Shown here: positions 6,644-7,989 of the stretch, piece after piece
Layout of the letters: every line of letters starts with the position of its first letter
Numbering within the stretch: position 1 is the stretch's first letter
Source: DSBN01 sp041686355
GTDB taxonomy: Bacteria > Spirochaetota > Spirochaetia > DSM-16054 > Sediminispirochaetaceae
Assembly (NCBI GenBank): GCA_041686355.1
Contig: JAWLDZ010000099.1
Span: 1-7,989 of the forward strand
Length of the DNA stretch: 7,989 bases
Direction of reading: 5' to 3'
Made by a program: the position numbers and the translations under genes
Notes under the pieces: model-generated
The model's database searches: none
What the model saw: only the letters and a program-made list of their open reading frames with translations
What the model was told of the DNA's origin: nothing

Positions 6644-7516
6644 CTAATTTTTCTTTAATTGTATGTTACAATTTTTGAACACATAGGGTGCACCTGCGGT
6701 AAGCCATAGACCAATAAAAAAGTACCGTATGAGGTCGGAAACAATAAAGTCAGGTGAAAAGACTGTTCCGAGCAGCAGCTTCAGCCCTACTCTGATACCG
6801 ACCAGACCCAGCAAACCGACAGCCATTTTCAGCCCCTGGCGCCACCACACTGCGGCAAGCTCAATATTGATATACCGCTCTTCAAGCAGATACCCCAGCC
6901 AAAAACCGAGCAGTGCCCCAAGGGGCTGCACGTAGTTTTTATCCTCAAACAGAAACAAACCGACCGCCAGTGGGAGCACTGCCCACAGCAGCAGGAACTT
7001 GTTTTTACGCCGTAATGCCAAATCGAAGAGCTTGTTCATCAACAATACGGTGATTATCCCCGCTGCAGCACCACCGAGCACATCCACAGGCCAATGGACC
7101 CCCAAGTACAACCTTGAAAGGGCAACCAGCACGATCATACCGCCGCCGAGCCGGTACATCCAGGGGCGGCGGACAAAACTCATCAGACCGGTCCAAAAGG
7201 CCGCTGCTCCCTGGGTATGACCGCTGGGAAAGGCGAATCCCTCCGCCGTATGAAGGCGCTGAGCCTCAATACCCTCAATGCCGATCGGTCGTTCCAGGCG
7301 AAAGCTGTTTTTAAGCAGAGGATTCACCACTGTGCTCACCAAAAAGGCAAAGCCCACCCGATACCCAAGCTGCTTGTTGCCGCACCACAGAAACCAGGCG
7401 GCCAAGCCAATAAAAAACAGCTCCTCCGCCGTCATAGTTATTGCCTGAAACAGCACATCTAAAAGGGGAAACCGAATCTGCTGGATCAATTTCAGCAGCT
7501 CAACCTGTAATTCCAT
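6644..7516 (-). CDS. PAP2-superfamily membrane phosphatase
   Basis: A 290-residue polytopic membrane protein of the type 2 phosphatidic acid phosphatase superfamily, which removes phosphate from lipid phosphates or polyprenyl pyrophosphates, usually on the outer face of the inner membrane. All three catalytic motifs are intact: Lys69-x6-Arg76-Pro77, Pro97-Ser-Gly-His100, and Ser134-Arg135 with His141 and Asp145. Hydrophobic segments lie at about 32-45, 52-66, 102-115, 124-140, 146-163, 174-190, 196-211, 228-250 and 262-280. The last four lie beyond the catalytic core, giving a longer C-terminal membrane region than a minimal PAP2 protein. The ATG at 7516 is chosen because of a near-consensus promoter ending 6 bases before it; there is no Shine-Dalgarno. 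Its stop is 55 bases from the repressor start, but the repressor has its own promoter. Substrate cannot be told from sequence; undecaprenyl pyrophosphate or phospholipid are the usual options. Confidence 0.92.
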   Translation of the reverse strand: MELQVELLKLIQQIRFPLLDVLFQAITMTAEELFFIGLAAWFLWCGNKQLGYRVGFAFLVSTVVNPLLKNSFRLERPIGIEGIEAQRLHTAEGFAFPSGHTQGAAAFWTGLMSFVRRPWMYRLGGGMIVLVALSRLYLGVHWPVDVLGGAAAGIITVLLMNKLFDLALRRKNKFLLLWAVLPLAVGLFLFEDKNYVQPLGALLGFWLGYLLEERYINIELAAVWWRQGLKMAVGLLGLVGIRVGLKLLLGTVFSPDFIVSDLIRYFFIGLWLTAGAPYVFKNCNIQLKKN

Positions 7517-7522
7517 AGAGCT

Positions 7523-7551
7523 ATAATAGGCGGGCTGTCCCGATATGTCAA
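7523..7551 (-). promoter_or_regulatory. Near-consensus promoter of the PAP2 gene, predicted leaderless start
   Basis: TTGACA (7546-7551), a 17-bp spacer and TATTAT (7523-7528, 5 of 6). Six bases separate the -10 from the ATG at 7516, so the expected start of transcription is the A of the ATG. The spacer contains a 12-bp inverted repeat (7531-7542), a possible operator. Confidence 0.7.
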
Positions 7552-7592
7552 ATCGTAGTATGACGAAGGCATGAGGGAGGACTAAAGACTGC

Positions 7593-7621
7593 TTGCAGCA
7601 CTCGGCTTTATCGCGTACAAT
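7593..7621 (+). promoter_or_regulatory. Putative promoter of the chromate-transporter-family gene
   Basis: TTGCAG (7593-7598, weak -35), a 17-bp spacer and TACAAT (7616-7621, 5 of 6). The predicted start near 7628 leaves a leader of about 8 bases with no ribosome site before the ATG at 7636. Confidence 0.45.
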
Positions 7622-7635
7622 CGCGGCGCACGTTC

Positions 7636-7989
7636 ATGCAAAAACCAAAAAACTTTACTAATGGAAAAGCAATGCTACGCGAACTACTGAACCTTTTTAT
7701 CATATTTTTTAAGATTGGCCTGTTTTCCATCGGCGGCGGGTATGTGATGCTGCCGATGCTTCGCCGGGAGATGGTGGAGGACCGGGATTGGCTCAGCGAC
7801 TCCGAGCTCATCGACTACTACGCCATCGCCCAGGCAACCCCCGGAATTATTGCGATCAATACCGCTACCTTTGTCGGCTACAAGCGCCGAGGTGTGTGGG
7901 GTGCACTGGCCTCCACCGCCGGGATGGTCGGACCCTCGCTTATTATCATCACCATCATTGCCATGTTTTTTGCCCGCTTTCAGGATGAA
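7636..7989 (+). CDS. Chromate transporter (CHR/ChrA) family protein, N-terminal part
   Basis: The frame is open for 118 codons and runs off the window. The sequence carries N-terminal hallmarks of a CHR domain: a first membrane segment with FKIGLFSIGGGYVMLPMLRR (residues 25-44), a loop with WLSDSELIDYYAIAQATPG (52-70), then INTATFVGYKRRG (74-86) and a second hydrophobic stretch from about 88 to 112. CHR proteins are inner-membrane transporters; some export chromate, but many have no proven substrate. In many bacteria the transporter is two half-length CHR genes in tandem, so a second half may lie just past the window. Start choice is uncertain: ATG 7636 follows a plausible promoter but lacks a Shine-Dalgarno; ATG 7672 (residue 13) has a weak GGAAAA before it and would begin closer to the first membrane segment. 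It is divergent from the PAP2 gene and has no evident link to the sugar operon. Confidence 0.88.
   Translation, partial: MQKPKNFTNGKAMLRELLNLFIIFFKIGLFSIGGGYVMLPMLRREMVEDRDWLSDSELIDYYAIAQATPGIIAINTATFVGYKRRGVWGALASTAGMVGPSLIIITIIAMFFARFQDE

Noticed and set aside
1..7989. CRISPR arrays, tRNA or rRNA genes, insertion sequences, toxin-antitoxin or phage-defence genes
   Set aside because: No spaced direct repeats, RNA gene signatures, transposase motifs or terminal repeats were found. Genes cover nearly everything and all fall in known families.

Overview
The window reads as ordinary chromosomal DNA of a diderm bacterium, most likely a spirochaete of the Spirochaeta/Treponema type. The main clue is the binding-protein signal peptide, which ends in a Trp-Ala-Gly-Gly-Ala-Gln stretch with no lipobox cysteine, a style I associate with spirochaetal sugar-binding proteins. 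Base composition is moderate in the genes and very AT-rich in two promoter regions. The taxonomic call is inference.

Bases 1-6588, all on the minus strand, form a carbohydrate-uptake locus. In transcription order it holds a GntR/LacI-hybrid repressor (6588-5485), an AT-rich regulatory gap (5484-5302), two CUT1-type ABC permeases (MalF-like 5301-4309 and MalG-like 4316-3462, overlapping by 8 bases), a family-1 solute-binding protein (3383-1935), a gap with two hairpins, and a cytoplasmic GH3 beta-N-acetylhexosaminidase (1782 down to the window edge, stop not reached). No ATPase is encoded here, so the permeases probably use a shared MsmK/UgpC-type subunit from elsewhere. The likely job is import of an intact beta-linked (probably GlcNAc-containing) oligosaccharide, cleavage in the cytoplasm, and local repression released by a sugar.

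The most informative non-coding signal is a family of sites carrying the 7-mer ATTGTGT, loosely a 17-bp inverted repeat ATTnTGTnnnACAnAAT. Three sites plus a weak fourth surround the permease promoter, and one abuts the -35 box of the repressor gene. This fits control of the operon and of itself by the adjacent repressor.

Bases 6644-7516 (minus strand) encode a multi-pass PAP2-family membrane phosphatase. Bases 7636-7989 (plus strand) are the start of a chromate-transporter (CHR) family protein, cut by the window edge. Their divergent promoters lie in 7517-7635. The PAP2 gene and the repressor gene each have a TTGACA promoter with a 17-bp spacer placed so that transcription should begin at, or one base before, the ATG, and neither has a Shine-Dalgarno sequence. 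Both are good candidates for leaderless mRNAs, whereas the four operon genes all have clear Shine-Dalgarno sequences.

I see no tRNA or rRNA genes, mobile elements, CRISPR arrays or prophage genes. There is no sign of a wholly new system; the operator array, the leaderless starts and the divergent GH3 loop are the points worth a second look.
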